Assembly: GCA_964035545.1 (NCBI GenBank)
Contig: OZ037765.1
Span: 8,398,698-8,462,697 of the forward strand
Direction: 5' to 3'
Origin: Bugula neritina
Lineage: Eukaryota; Bryozoa; Gymnolaemata; Cheilostomatida; Bugulidae
Length of the DNA stretch: 64,000 nt
Below are positions 1 to 17,033 of this stretch, in pieces (within the stretch, counting starts at the first letter, position 1; each line of letters starts with the position of its first letter). The notes under the pieces are model-generated. The model was given only the letters and a program-made list of their open reading frames with translations. It was not told the DNA's origin and made no database searches. The translations under genes were made by a program, and so were the position numbers.

Positions 1-993
1 AAGCATCATTAGCTACCGATGAGTAAATTGCTTTTATAGAACCTTCTTGGTATGAAAGTGGTTTAAGCCACTTAGCTGTGTAGACAGTAATTTGTAACTA
101 ATATACCGCAATAAATAGGCACACTTTATATTCCTTCTACCTGAGCACCAGCCTATGTCTCATGATGATCATATTTCCTAAAAAATATATTGGTAAATAT
201 CCAATAACATAAAGCTCAGTGTGTATATGCACAACCATACAACCTCTGTGTGCTTCTTGCAGTTTCCTTATTAAATTTGACAGCTTGTGTGTACACACAG
301 CAAGGCATAACATAAGCAGCTAGTACTCATGTATATATATAATATATGCCAATAATTAGTTAAGGGCAAAGTGCACTGCATCATTCATCAAAATATTATG
401 CAGTGAGTATTTTCTTGTGAGGTCACCAACTATAGCAAAGTTGGTTCTCAAAAATGCTGTGAAATAAAAAGCTAATCTGTTATGTCAACGTTTATTGAAG
501 CAAATTTACCATTAAAAATGCACAGATCTTTAGTTGAACTACTTGTGTATTAAGCAAAATTGCATAATATTATACCTAATTTCAGAATGCTTTAAATGTT
601 GCAACATGGTATAAAAGTTTTTATTTGGTTCAAAACTTAGATAATAATTTGTATAAAAGTTCAAGTAGTTTCAAGGTAATAAATAGTCACAAAAAATATT
701 CATAACATATACTTCATTAAAATGCAACTAATGTCTTATGAAGCTGTTGCTCCTACTGCAGAAGTTTAAGTTTTAATCTAGAATTTAAAACTTTTTTGAT
801 TAGTAAAGTTCAAGATTGAACTTTTGCATCTTGTAATAAATATTTTAGCTATAGCAATTATTCTCAATAGCCAATCATGGTTACCTGGTTTTCAAAAATA
901 AAACTTTAATTTTCTATTATTGAAAAGTATTAGAATATGAATGATTTTATGTACATATATGCAACATGTCTAAAAGTATTTAATTATTTCTAG
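1..993 (+). other. Intron of the AP-2 gene
   Basis: AT-rich sequence ending in a TTCTAG acceptor at 993. No coding exon or repeat family was recognised. It is part of the intron before the first visible TFAP2 exon. Confidence 0.6.
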
Positions 994-4250
<3,257 letters not shown>

Positions 4251-5600
4251 GATAATAAGAATTATAATTGAAATAGTCATGTAATAACAGATGTTTGGTA
4301 AAAATCTCATGCTTATAAATGTTATAAAAGAATATATCTCATGAAACTGTATTGTAACATTTGCATAATTTCATATAAGGGTATTTGGGGAGCTTTTACC
4401 AAATCTGGCAAATAGCAGTAAAGTATTTGTGGAAGTTGTACCAAGACGGTTTATGTATATTACCTTGCTTTTTAAATTGTTAAGTCATTAGATAGAATTA
4501 TGGCAATATTTATTGGGAATAGTTAAATAATTTTATTGTTTATATTTTCTTTGGTTTGACTGCTGATTAAAAACGTTTCAACTTAAATATTAAATACAAA
4601 TTTATTTTTCAATGTATACAGACGACAATATTATTAAAGACTTATATTGATGAACATATATTATAGGAAGCTGCTGATGGAAATGTTAAATTACCATTTA
4701 GGGAACTATACTTTAAAAGAGTAAAAATGATAAAGTAGCTGTTCCTAGATAAGTCATGTATTGTAAATACTCATGTACTTGTTATATTAGAGCTTGCAGC
4801 AAGATGTTATGTAATTGAGAATAAGATCAATTGAATTATTGGAACATTTTGTTGCTGCACTGGTTATTGTTATGCACTAATTTCATTGCACATCTCTGCA
4901 AAGATGGTGTTTATTTTATCACTTGTGTATTGTATAGATACTATAAATGTTATAATGAAACTTATGTACTGTTGGTGGCATTGATCAATTTTAAAATTTC
5001 AGTTTTTTTCTTTTTGAAAATATGTCTTGTTTTTTTTTATTAAAACCTTTAGCATTGTAAAAATCAAACTGAACTTTGTAAATTGTTGAAATTGTAAAAA
5101 CAATATAAAAAATGGACAGCTTTCAGTTACCTCATACTAACATTGAAGTAAGTTTCTTTTGCAAAAGCATATCATCAGAATTAAAAAGCTGTATGTAAAA
5201 TGTATAAAAAATTATTATAACCTAACAAGATTTACAGTAATTTCAGCTAAAATAAAAACATTTTTGCTGCACTACACTTAATGATGTGCAGTAAAAGGCC
5301 AACTCCTTATATATTTTTGCTATAAATATATACTTTATTATTAGTTTGAGTAATGTACAAACTTGTACTAGTATAGATTTATTTCCAACATAACAAGTTA
5401 AAGCTTGAGTTTGCAGCTAGCATTTTCGATGATAAAGACGATAATAATAATAATGTTTCTAATGTTTTGTCGGTGAATATAGTAATATTTATTCAATTTT
5501 TTTTCTTGTTAACTTATCATAAACAGTATACTTGAAGAACTTTCAAATATATGTTGTTATATAAATCTGCTATTAACCCAAGGGGACAAGTATACTAGAA
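4251..5600 (+). other. AP-2 3' untranslated region and AT-rich intergenic DNA
   Basis: No gene is seen. The sequence after the TFAP2 stop is AT-rich; a polyadenylation hexamer AATAAA lies at 5251-5256 and variants (ATTAAA) occur earlier near 4590, so the 3' UTR end is uncertain. Short ORFs here have no protein-like composition. Confidence 0.45.
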
Positions 5601-5714
5601 TTCTAGAAGTATAAATTTTCAGCTCTTTCTTTCCAACTCCAATTCAAGACTTTGCTTGGGCATTTTATCATTAAACAACTACCTTTTGAATTAAACAACT
5701 GTATTCGTAAAATT

Positions 5715-6050
5715 GGCACAGATAAAAATGGCACAGGTAATAAGGGCACAGGTAATAATGGCACTAATAGAAAAGTAGGTAAAAATGGAACACTGATGTT
5801 GAATCTTCCCAAAGCCCAAACCCACACCAACCATCTAAAACTCAGGCGCTCAACTCTTAAACCCAATCTCAAACTCAAACTCCCATCCCCAAACCTAAAC
5901 CTCGCTTTCAAACCTCTAACCACTCAAACCCTAATATTGAAAATGTGCCATTTTTACCCACTTTGCCATTTGTGCCATTATTACCTGTGCCATATTATCT
6001 GTGCCCTTATTATCTGTGACATTTTCATCTGCGCCATTTTTGTCTAAGAT
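5715..6050. repeat. Inverted repeat with a C-rich, G-poor centre
   Basis: The left arm (about 5715-5792) holds repeats of a GGCACAGGTAATAA-like unit; the right arm (about 5940-6048) holds the reverse complement (TTATTACCTGTGCC type) in several copies. The 130-base centre (about 5808-5938) is built from AAACCC, CTCAAA and CCTAAACC words with very few G. The arms could pair as an imperfect hairpin. No coding function is visible, although two overlapping ORFs run through it on opposite strands because stop codons are scarce in this composition. Confidence 0.7.
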
Positions 6051-6454
6051 CAACTATATTATTATTTCTACTTTTAGGTAAAAACACAACTACATATATA
6101 ATAATACTAATTAATAGTAAATTTTAGTAATCCGGCGGTTAGTTACGACGAATAAGGTTAACTTGAGTTGTCTTCTCATTGCGGCAAGGTTGCGTGAAGA
6201 CTGAGCTACTCAAATAATTTTAACCGTGTGGGTTGAAAAAATAAACAATGCTAACCTTGGATACATTATTATTCACTATAATATTATCGCCACAAGATGA
6301 TTTTAATATCGGGTTATTTGCTAAATGCCCTACTCAAACCCAATTTTTTTATTTTTATAAAATGAAAATAATGATCATGGTGTTGTCACAATCACAATGT
6401 TATTAATTAATTAATTGTGTCTTGTAAACAGTATCAGTATGTTAATAATTGCTA

Positions 6455-7520
6455 GTTGGTAATTACTAATACTAATAGTAATTACTATTAGTAAATTACT
6501 ATTAGTATTACTATTAGTATTAGTAAAACTAAATAGTAAATAGCCTTACTCTTACTCTTAGACTAATAATATAAATACTAAATAGTTAATACAGATACTA
6601 TCGTATCAGGACCACTATCAGTATAACTATGAGTATCAGTATGAGTATGCTGTAAGTGTAAGTTAAAGTGAAAGTATATCAGTATGACTATCAGTATCAC
6701 TATGAATATGATTATGAGACATTAGTATCTGTTAAACTTCCAGCCAATAAAACCTTGGACCTACTCCTTGTCCTGGCACTGGCAGTACTACTAGTACTAC
6801 TACTACTTCTACTAGTACTACTACTACTAGTAGTAGTAGTACTAGTAGTTATAGTAGTACTAACATTATGATTAAGTCTAACAGTAACACTCACGTCTCC
6901 CAGACACAATAACACTAATACTAATAGTAACTCAAACTGTGGATATATTTACTAGTACAGTAGTAGTAATACTAATACTAATAGTAATAGCAATACTAAT
7001 AGTATTACTAAGTCTAATAGTAATAGTAATACTAATGCTAAGTCTAATACTAATAGTAAAGTAATACACCTACAGACTACAGTCTACAGTAAATCACTTT
7101 TACTCTTATAGTATTACTTATATTTATAGTATAAATATATTTATTAATTATTATTACTACTACTATAACTAGTACTCTCAGTCTCACTCTGTACTGTGTA
7201 GGCGTAGTAGAACTAGAAGTACTAGTAGTATAAATACGTAAAATTAAAATATGAATGCATTAGCAATAACTATTATGATCAGACAATAAGTATTACTTTA
7301 TCTATACAGTCATACTCATACTGACACTGATGGTTATACTAATTTAAATGCTAAGTTCAATAATTAAGGTTATACTAAATCTAATAATTATAATATTATG
7401 CTATTACTATTAGTAGTACTAATAGTAATACGTCAGGTATGAATATAACTAGTATAACTTATAATTATTACTGTAACTATTAGACTTAGTATTACTATTA
7501 CTCTTAGTATTACTATGCTT
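6455..7520. repeat. Degenerate ACT/AGT trinucleotide repeat tract of about 1 kb
   Basis: Long runs of ACT, AGT, TAG and ATT triplets in both orientations (for example 6470-6530, 6785-6860, 6955-7060, 7400-7520) mixed with imperfect copies. Because ACT and AGT are reverse complements, neighbouring blocks can fold on themselves. The leucine/valine-rich and serine/threonine-rich ORFs in 6668-6915 are translations of this repeat and not genes. Confidence 0.85.
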
Positions 7521-7979
7521 CTATATTTGTACATTAAGTGTGTGCTATGAAAAAAGAGTTGTACAGCTATCATTCATTGAAGTTGCATAATATATCATCC
7601 CATTACTGATTATTAACTATTTGCTAGTAAAATTCTTTCTGATTGATTATGAATTTTGGGCGTGTTATAATTATTGGTATACTATTTGTATATGCCAGCA
7701 ATAAATGTAATTAAAGAAATAAAACGATTTTTTGTTTTATTCTCATTATAACTTTTTTCAGTTAGGAATTGTAAAACAATGTCACTGTGGCCATACTATT
7801 ATTAAATAAAATGATCATAATATGTTTTTGAGCAAATTATACAATAAAAGAAATGTTGGTGGTATTCATGCAATGGAACTTTACTGTAGAAGAGTATTTT
7901 TGTAGAAAATGATTGGCTACAATTCTAGGAATTATAAATTACACACGTTTTGTAGATAGTTATAGATTGCTCATTCACG

Positions 7980-10900
7980 ATGTCTTTGACTGCAAAGCAG
8001 AAGAAAAGAAGTGTGAAAATTTTCTTCAATAAAACTAATCCCCAGTATGCCCACAGTGTTGTTGAAGACTACTTGAAAAGGCAGTATGGTGGCAGATATG
8101 AAGACATTCAAACCGTAAGAAACTTTTTGAGAGTGAAATATCATTTACATTTTTTGCTGAATCTGCTTAGTTTTCTAGTGGGTTTTCTGATTTCTTTTTA
8201 TAATTTTAGTGCCAAATTGAAACTTCCACTAGTTTTCTTCTTTGATTTTCTAAATAATATTAGCCTATTTGCTGTATGGAAAATATTGTGTTGATTTGAC
8301 AACAAATACACAACCAGATTAATTGAATTTTCCATTTTATAAACAAGCAAAAAATATTTAATCATTTTGTATGCTTTATGCATTTTTTCGAGCAGAAACA
8401 ACTTTCCAATGGCCGGTGCTTGCTGTGGGTGATTTTAAAAGGAAAAGATATTTCGGCACAACTATGTAATGATAATCCACATCACGCTGGTAAACTCAAG
8501 TTTATTGCAGAGCCTTTCTTAGGTTCATCACCGACTTCAAATGTGTCAGCTGCTAATCTGCCCGGAAGCTCTGGACTAAGAGTAAGTAAGGCATTCTAAC
8601 AATTACTTAGTTTTAATATGTGTGGCTTTTAGAATATAAACAAGTTTATAGTCACTATCCCTGAGAGAAACCCTGATGGAAGAGGTTTTTTAAAAGCGGG
8701 CTAAGGGCTTATTCAGATGAGGCACAGAAGCAATTATGACTGGATGCTCTTCCTAACATCACCAATGGTCTTTGTCGGAGTTCGAACCCGCGACTTTGTG
8801 TTCACTAAGCAAACACTCTTATCCCTAGACCACGGCTGCTCTCTTTTAGAATATAAACATTGTCATGAACTAATAATAAAAGCTTAGAATGCTCGCAAGT
8901 TAATTCTATCATTATGAATTTTAAACATTTAATTTATTTAGGCTGGTGGTGATTCTTACTTGTTTCAACAAAGCGCTTGATTTTTATGCTAATTAATCTT
9001 AGATTTTGAAATAATGTTACCGGAAGTTGCGATAGGATCTGCCTTAGTCACTAATTAACCTGTGATTTTTTGCATTCAAGCTTAAAAGTTATGAGAGAGT
9101 ATTGTACAGCTTTATATTCAATTGCCAGTTTATAAATCTGTTGCAGACAGGTGGTACAGAAGCTGAGAAACTAGGATCTCTAATACCATATATGGGACAA
9201 TTGCCATCGGTTAGTGGTCTAATTGTTATTATAAATGGAAGGATATCTATCGATGAATGTTTTTTTTTCTAAATTTATGTGTATGCTGTATGTTTTTACC
9301 ACATTTACTGTAATGAGAAAACTTTGTGCAGAAAAACTAAAGTTATTTTGCATATAGTGGATGTATCTTGAGACATTTTTTAGTTTGCAAAACTGTTGGA
9401 AATAAATACAATGGTTTCTTTTCTATATGAACCTTGTATTGTAGCTAAACTATGACTCGCTGGTTGTTATTCTTGTGCAGATTGTACGGTTTATCTTTGT
9501 AGTTAGTCAGCCAAATGGAATATGCTTATGATTCTCTCTCACTTAGTCTGGACGATCTCAAATACAGAGAAGAGTTTATTAGCAATCTTGAAAAAACGTT
9601 TTTTGTGGCTTTAAGAGGGATAGCGAGCTGTAAGTGATCATATCCATTATAATTATGTTAACAGGCTAGTTTTTGCTACAGATGTAATAGTGGAATGCAG
9701 AATTTGTGCTTCTAGCAGTTGCAGTACATTCATATAAATATTCAAACTTTTTACTCAAACATTAAATGCTGCCAAAAGTACCTAAGTAGGGCAACTGCCA
9801 CTTACTATGAACACACGTCCATTTATAATAGTTTCTGAACAGGATTTTGGAGAATACTAGGATTTTTGTTTCTGATGAAAGCTGTGTATATAGACCCTGA
9901 ATAATGGATACTGTGTTAGCTAGGTTAGACTTACACAGTTATTACCTGCTGAAGATTTTATGTCATCAAGTTGACTGGCCAATTTTTGTATTATTGAAAA
10001 TCATAGGGTTTACTCATTATGTTTCACATAAAATTGCAAAAAATGTATCTTATGGCGTAGGAGGCTCACGTATGTAATCTGTCAAGTTCGATTTTTACTT
10101 GTATAATTTGATTTAAAGATGCCTTTTGATTTTCTCTCTAAGTAATTGTATTTTCTAGTCATGGATTTTCATGAAATGCAAATTATATAAAGCTCAATCA
10201 TTCATTGATACAAAAGTGTTAGTGCCAGAATACATTCAATTAAAAATATATGGAAGCATTTTCATTCATCTCCCATATTAATTTATATTGTAAGCCAGTG
10301 CTAACAGAGCGTATGGCACTTGAGAATTTATAATATTACATTTTCATCCAAATTTAGTCTTATTATATTGATTTATGTAAGCTTTTGATGTAGATATGAT
10401 TAAACCCCAGTATAAACTTTATTTTAGTGTGCATACTGTACCCTTTTGGATCTTCAGTCAACAGCCTGGGAATGAAGAATTGTGATTTAGATTTGGTCCT
10501 CTTAACCAATGGAAATGCACAAAGTGTAAATATTTACTAATATCTGTATCTGAAAGTAATTTACCTGAACATTGGAGTTGTGTGCTTACAGTGGTATATA
10601 CAATAATTATACAATAATTTATCAATTATTATATAATAGTTGTATAATATATAAAAATTATATATTATTATATAGTAATTATTATATATAATAATTGCTT
10701 TAAATCATGTTATTAACTTATAAATTAGAGAGTTTAAAATTTTAGAAATTTCTTGATTCAGATTTTATGGCAGATGTAAATTGGAATTTATTTGTTTATT
10801 ATATTAAACATGTAAAATATATTTATTAAATCTGTTTGTATAGCTTTGACCTTACACCTTACACTCTCAAACTATATTACAGCGGTTATATATTATCTTA

Positions 10901-13900
10901 GTGTCGTGGTTAAGGAAGATTGAAGTTATTTTTGTATATAAAATGGAACATAGGTTTAAAGTATCAATCTGTGTGGTCTAAAAAGACAATATAAAATTAT
11001 TAATTTAAACATTTTTATATGTCCAACCGATAACTTTGCAGCAATGGACTGGGCGTTTGCCAGACCAGAGAATACTAATCAGTCACTTGAAGAAGCTGCT
11101 ATACCGGGAGCAGCATGCTTTTGGTATCACTAATATCGTGCCGATAGCATCAGCTAGAATTCCAATCATCAAGTTCAAGCACGTGCCCACTGGTATCAAC
11201 TGTGACGTCTCGTTCAACAGAAGGTAGTTGGTTATCTTGTCCATCATATTCTATCTTCCTTACGGTGTGTCTTACTGCCATTCAGTTGCTGTCTCCGCCT
11301 ATTTATTGGTTGTACAGCTGAAATGTTATGTCAACTTCATAAACTGAAGTTATCACTGAATAAGTATTTTGATAAAAATTATGAACATCGAAACTTGCTA
11401 GATGTTAGTTTGATATCTGAAGCGTTTTATTGACTGAATTTTGGCAGTGGGAATTTATTTGCAGGCTGGGAATATTGAATTCAAAGCTGATAAGTACCAT
11501 CATGAGCTTTAGTCCGAGTGCCAAGCTACTTACCTTCAGCATAAGACTTTGGGCTAAGCAGAAAAACTTTTGTGGTGGAGGTGGAGCTAAGTTGAACAGC
11601 TATACTGTGACTCTACTGGTCATATTCTATTTACAGAGAGTCAGTGTACTTCCCCCACTGTCTATGTTGAAGCACCCTGGCAGTTAGTAAAGTACTATGT
11701 TATAGTGACATTACACCTTAAGATATACTTAGGTGGTAGATATTTATGAATCGAAACTTGTTTGTTGAAAACTATTGCATCTATAAAAAGAAAATTTCAA
11801 CAAGACAGAACTATATTACGTTTTATCTTTATAATCAGAACTTGGATGTTGGTGACGTGATCTAACCTAATTTCTTCCAGCTATAAAACATCACAATACC
11901 ATATTCTAATAACATAAAAAACTAAACTGTTTGATTTGCGATTTTGTGATATTATTTTGAACTAAAAAATATTAATGAACTTTAAATAAACTTATGGTTA
12001 AATTAATTCTTTTGCCTGCTCATTGTATACATTGACTTTGTGCAAGTCTTTCATCACCAGAGATTATCCAGAACTTACTCGGCTCATATTTATTCTACAG
12101 ATACTGTTTATGACGAAAGGGAAGGGGAAAGTTTCTGTGTAGAACTCGCAGATTTCTCAGATTTTGAAGGAAGAATGGCTCGTATTAGTGAAGGTGAGAA
12201 TATAAAATAATAAAAAACCTATTTTCCATATCAAAGGACTCTGGTTTTGATGGTTACTGCTTGTTGGCGCTCTGCTGTTTTTTAGTGATATTCATGTTTG
12301 AGTTGGAGAAATACAATTAGTTGATCACTTCTATTCTAAAATCTACGTCCTCCCTCTTTAAAGCCTTTTAAGAAAATATGAAGCAACTAAATTCTGCTAA
12401 CCATTTTAAACATAATAAATTATGAAACAACTTTTGTGGAGCAACATATTTTGGGATCATGATATAGATTTTTACTAAAGTTTTACTAAATACCTCCTAC
12501 TAATAGTTTTGAGAATAAAAGTTGATAAAACACACTCATTAGCTTGCTTGAGATTTCAAGTTGGTTTCTAGCTATTCTATTAAATTGCTTTGTTTCTAGC
12601 TGTTCCACTAATACATGTGATTACCTCTACTTCTAAAGTTAAACTTTCTACTGCCTTTCTTACAAATAAAAAACAACGAAATTGGAAACAGTTTAGTCTG
12701 GGTTAAGCATTTGTCACTGAACTCATCAAAATAGATCTCTTAAATATCTTAAATCTAACATCTAATAAGCTCACACTTTCACATGAACACCACTGCTATT
12801 AGATGAACATTACTTATAATATAATTTTTGTTTCAGATCAGTTGTTGAGAGGTTTTATCGAGTATTACATCAGGTTTCCCTTTGAAAGCAACATTGTGTC
12901 CGTCTTCCATGGTGTGCCTATTGCTGTTGAAGATAGTCCAGAATTCAATGTAAGTGTCTCCTTCTTTTACCTCTGCGAAAGTTTCGGATCTATTTTTTGA
13001 CCGTAATAGCTCCAATACCACATACGTTCTTTCTCCATCAGTTAGTGGAACTAAATCTATACATTTAGCCTTAGGATTCTTGTCTGGTACAACATTGATT
13101 CAACTACTCAAAATGCTTATGCTGTTATAGTTCAGTATATTTAATGCATTCTACAATCAACTTTATTATTAATTTTAATTATTGTTGAGAAATTCAAGTT
13201 GAATAAATCAAAAAGTGTTAGAGCCTAAAAAACAATCTGGAGAAAGCAACTTCAAATACATTCATGATCATTGAAGGCGTTAGTAAAAATTTTGTGAAAC
13301 ACAAATTATTAAAATACTTCTGATTAGCCTATGACAGCAGTTGGCACTCAATTTTGGGTCAGCATATGAGCTGCTCTAACTCTGAACAACAAAATTTTTA
13401 TCCACATGGTATAGTGCTAGAACAGCGGGTACTATTTGGCTATCTTATTATAAATTTACTTATGCAAACTATAAAAACAAGTTGTGGAAATTTTTGCTTG
13501 TTAGGCAAAGATCATCAATGTGCAAGATCCATTTGAACTGCACTACAACACAGCAAAGGGAGTTCAGCCTCAAATCAAAAGCTGGTTCAGGAAGTGTCTA
13601 TGTGAAGCCTGGACTAACAGAGACTTGCTTCTATCACCTAGTGATATGGGTAGACCGTGGGGCTTGCAGTACATGTTCCAGCCCACTGATAAAGCTTCTA
13701 GAACTCAGTCTAAGCACCACCATAAGGACATGCCTGCAGACACTCTGATAACACTATACATTCCTGAGCATATTAGAGAAAAACCAACAGTCACTTACAT
13801 TAAAGTGTGTGCTAAAGTGGTCAGTGTACTGCGGGAAACTTATGATATGTCAGTTACTGTGCCACCATCCGACCACCCTCTGTACAGCCGTCTTTCCCAG

Positions 13901-15264
13901 TTTAACTCATCTCTACAAGGTTTGGCGTTTGTTGTTCTGTTCCGCTATCTCATAAAATAGCAGAGTTTCTTTCTAGTTGTACAGTTAATTGAGTAATTTA
14001 GTGCGTATATGTACGTATATACATGTATATACATGCGTGTCTGTGTGGATATATACATGCAGACACATACGCATATATAATATCTCTATAGTATTTAATC
14101 TGTTTTGCCAATTAGGTTTTTTCTCAGCTGATTTCTTTTTCATTATAAGAAAGATAATCTATCAAGATAATCTAACAACTTTTCCATGATGTTTGATAGT
14201 GTTTCTTTGTTTAGTATATTATCATACCTGTACTTGACATCTTTCTAGACGCAGAGTGTGTTGATTTAACAGAAGATACACCAGAAAGCCAGAGTTCTGC
14301 AACAGGTATGACCTCAACTCTATTTTATGCTGATTGTAAATCTTTGCTTTTATGCTTACTTTCTTTTCTGTATGTGTTGGCTTGTAAAATCATTAATATT
14401 TTGATGTTAATTTCATCTTAATACTTTAAAAATGGCTACAAATGAATGTTTTGTTGTGTTTACTGTGTGTATTTAGTAGTTTTAGGAAACGGTGCTTCTC
14501 CATTTCATTTTTATGCTTATAAAGTATCATGAAAAATCTTTTTTGATAATATTATACATGCAATTAGTGTTACACCTGAGTCAACCGTGCGAAAATTATT
14601 TTCTGTAGTTCTCCAGAATTTATATCAAATTTTCTCTCTAACCGCCTCTGTCAATTTTTTGTGTTTTAAATCATTATATCAAAAGAGAAAGCGACATTTT
14701 TCATTTCTCGTTGGGTATCTTATACACTATTCACATTTATTTGTTCTCTCAGCCTAGTATCTACTATGGCATTATGAAACTGCAGATATTTTAACCTTGT
14801 GTTTGCCAAACCAATAAGAAACAGCATAAACAGCCATTTGTATCAATTATCAATGATTTTGTGTGATATAATATAATGGGAGTAATTGATTGGCAAATGC
14901 TTTTTTATATGTTACAGATGATGTACCAACTTCGTCCATAAACTGTAAACCTGCTGCAGGGCAAATTCCTATACAGCAGTACATCCCCTACACCATACAA
15001 GTCCGAACACGCTTTCATTTAAAAGACTGCTCCATGCTGCACCCAGATGTATTCAACTACAATGACTATTTGATGGCAATGGCTAACAGGCCAAGGGGAA
15101 GCAATCCCTCACAATCTTCTGAATTTACAATCTCATTTCAGCCACACGATGCCTCTTTTGAGCAGGTTGACCTTGAACTCAACGATCTAAGCACAGCTCA
15201 TATAGAATCTATCCGTCAACATTTGTCCACAGTACTTCCTCATAAAATCCAACATATTTTCTAA
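7980..15264 (+). CDS. MTPAP: Mitochondrial-type poly(A) polymerase (MTPAP family), 12 exons
   Basis: Twelve exons join in frame to 677 residues: 7980-8114, 8396-8581, 9147-9209, 9503-9629, 10428-10525, 11042-11223, 11465-11682, 12101-12193, 12837-12949, 13505-13919, 14249-14305, 14918-15264. The nucleotidyltransferase core is clear: PFGSSVNSLGMKNCDLDLVL (GS motif plus the DxD metal ligands) and INCDVSF (third catalytic Asp), followed by the helical domain with IRLWAKQK and YTVTLLVIFYLQR, and a Poly(A)-polymerase-associated segment ending in INVQDPFE. MTPAP adds poly(A) to mitochondrial mRNAs; spacing and the N-terminal RNA-binding-like region (RSVKIFFNK) fit MTPAP better than nuclear TUT1 or GLD-2. 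The start is the first ATG after an in-frame stop (TAG about 36 nt upstream); no classic mitochondrial presequence is obvious, so a 5' exon may be missing. The tail after the polymerase core is longer than the 582-residue human protein would predict. Confidence 0.85.
8690..8845 (-). mobile_element. tRNA-derived SINE, family A
   Basis: Read on the minus strand it starts GAGCAGCCGTGGTCTAGGG (A-box-like) and has GGGTTCGAACTCC (B box), followed by a non-tRNA part containing GGAAGAGCATCCAGTCATAA. It lies in an intron of the poly(A) polymerase gene. A decayed relative sits at 42718-42820. Such tRNA-head elements are moved by LINE reverse transcriptase; no intact tRNA fold is claimed. Confidence 0.75.
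10600..10700. repeat. AT-only imperfect palindrome
   Basis: About 100 bases of A and T with repeated TATAATTATT/AATAATTATA words in both orientations, inside the intron between poly(A) polymerase exons 5 and 6. It is a simple-sequence palindrome with cruciform potential. No gene or protein site is seen. Confidence 0.55.
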
Positions 15265-17033
15265 TCTGTATGGTACTAGCCTATCATCTTGAGAGTTCAT
15301 TTTTTTAGGATAATCTATGTTATAAACATAAAATATGTTTTATAAATTCTACTGCTAACTATTCATTATTCAGTCTGTGCTGGATATACTTCTGTAGCCC
15401 AACTAATCACTCTGGTATTAAGATTGTGCATATCAAATTGAATGCTGTTTTATTGGTTGAAAGGAGTTTTTGGCATAAGTTTATTAATTTGTAATTATTG
15501 CCTCATAAAAAGACAGCAGATGTATAGAGTTACTATAGTTCCAGATAAAAAGAATATAACAACAATTCTCCTGTTTGTAACTTTTCAGAGTTCAGTAGTT
15601 TAGACTCTTAACTTACAACTTGAAAAAATAACCTGAAAACTGTTAGTCTCTTTTCAAAGAAAACATATATTTTTCAAAAAGCTACTATAGTTTTAGTTTA
15701 CAGCTAATTAGTAGGTACAATAATTTCCAGTTTTAAAACTTACTAATTGTCTTGACTTGGCCAAAGGCAAAGTTGAGGCCAGCCTGCTTAGTGCTAAGAT
15801 GCAGATTTTCTCTTAGCTATGCTTTGTGGTTTGCCATTTTATGTATGAAGAGTAATTGCTTTATTTTACAAGCAGACAACTTCCTGTGCTGCAAATTCTA
15901 ATCGGAGCTAACACTATTCAAAATAGCTACCCGCTTACCTCATAACTGCACAGATAACTGCGAGTTGTGAAATACTAAGTCAATATTGTTATCTCCATAG
16001 AACATAAAGTTTGTCATGCCGAACAAAGAATGAATAAACCTCTACTTTATGCTAAAAATGAAGTTATAGCTGCTAATACCATGTCTGAGGAAAAGCTAAA
16101 ATTTCTTTGTATATTCAGCGCATAATGTGTGCCATGCTTATGCATTTATGATAAAAGCTACTATTTTCATAAATTCCCTAAAGAACTTTTCGTTTATTGT
16201 AACATATTAATGGGGTCTGATTACAAGATCTCATAATTACTGATGGATACTTTTTATACAATTAAGAACGAAAATAAAGGGCAAATTCGCAAGACTATCA
16301 ATTGCTATTTGTATGCAATAACTTCAGAATATTTATATATTTGCCAGAAAGTCAGTCAGCATTAAATGTTCATGATGTAAAGTTGCAAAATGAAAATTGA
16401 ATCTGCTTCATTCAATCGAAAATGTCAATGTCAGGTTATAAAATTGTGAAAGCTAATTAAAAACACTATAGCATGCATGTGCATCATGTATTTGAGGGTT
16501 TGGGGTTGTAATATCCATGTGCTGTATATGTAAGTAGTGCTTCTTTTTTGTTATAAAAATATAAATAGTTGGTGTTAATAACAGGGTAAAAATTTAAAAA
16601 ATATATTCTGCACCAGTTACAAGTGTAAAAACAACCATCATGGCCACATATTTTACAGCTGAGTGTGAAATGACAAAGTCATGCGTAGTTTTGTCAAATG
16701 TCTTATTCTAACACTCATTGGCTGCTTTTTTAAATCAGCACAGTTAACTTGTTCTCTAAACCAAGAGACATAAATTCAATATAAAAATGAACAGCACCAG
16801 AACCTTTAGAAGTTGCACATAATAGCATATTTGGTATTACTTCCATTGTGGTAGTTGAGAAACTTAAGTTCAATGCTTAACAAATATTTTATGTCAGAAT
16901 AGATAATCTGAATTACAACTGGTAGAATATTTATCCCTTATATGTCAGTTTATTAGCTTTAACATTTATAGCATCAAAATGTAAAGCTTCTGTTACAGTT
17001 ATTTCTAATCAAATTGTGAGTCTCAAAACAAAT
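15265..17033. other. Convergent 3' regions of the poly(A) polymerase and EGF genes
   Basis: No coding region is seen. On the plus strand AATAAA at 16033-16038 is a candidate polyadenylation signal for the polymerase gene. On the minus strand AATAAA (TTTATT at 16949-16954, about 80 bases past the EGF-gene stop, and at 16193-16198) could serve the opposing gene. If the distal signals are used the two transcripts would end close to each other or overlap. Confidence 0.45.

Noticed and set aside
5603-6047. ORFs of 106 and 131 codons on opposite strands
   Set aside because: The open frames follow from the biased repeat composition; no protein-like sequence.
6668-6915. Hydrophobic and Ser/Thr-rich ORFs
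   Set aside because: They lie wholly in the ACT/AGT repeat and show its triplet periodicity only.
13990-14085. Possible regulatory palindrome (GTATATACATG words)
   Set aside because: It is a short TA/CA-type simple repeat in an intron with no further support.
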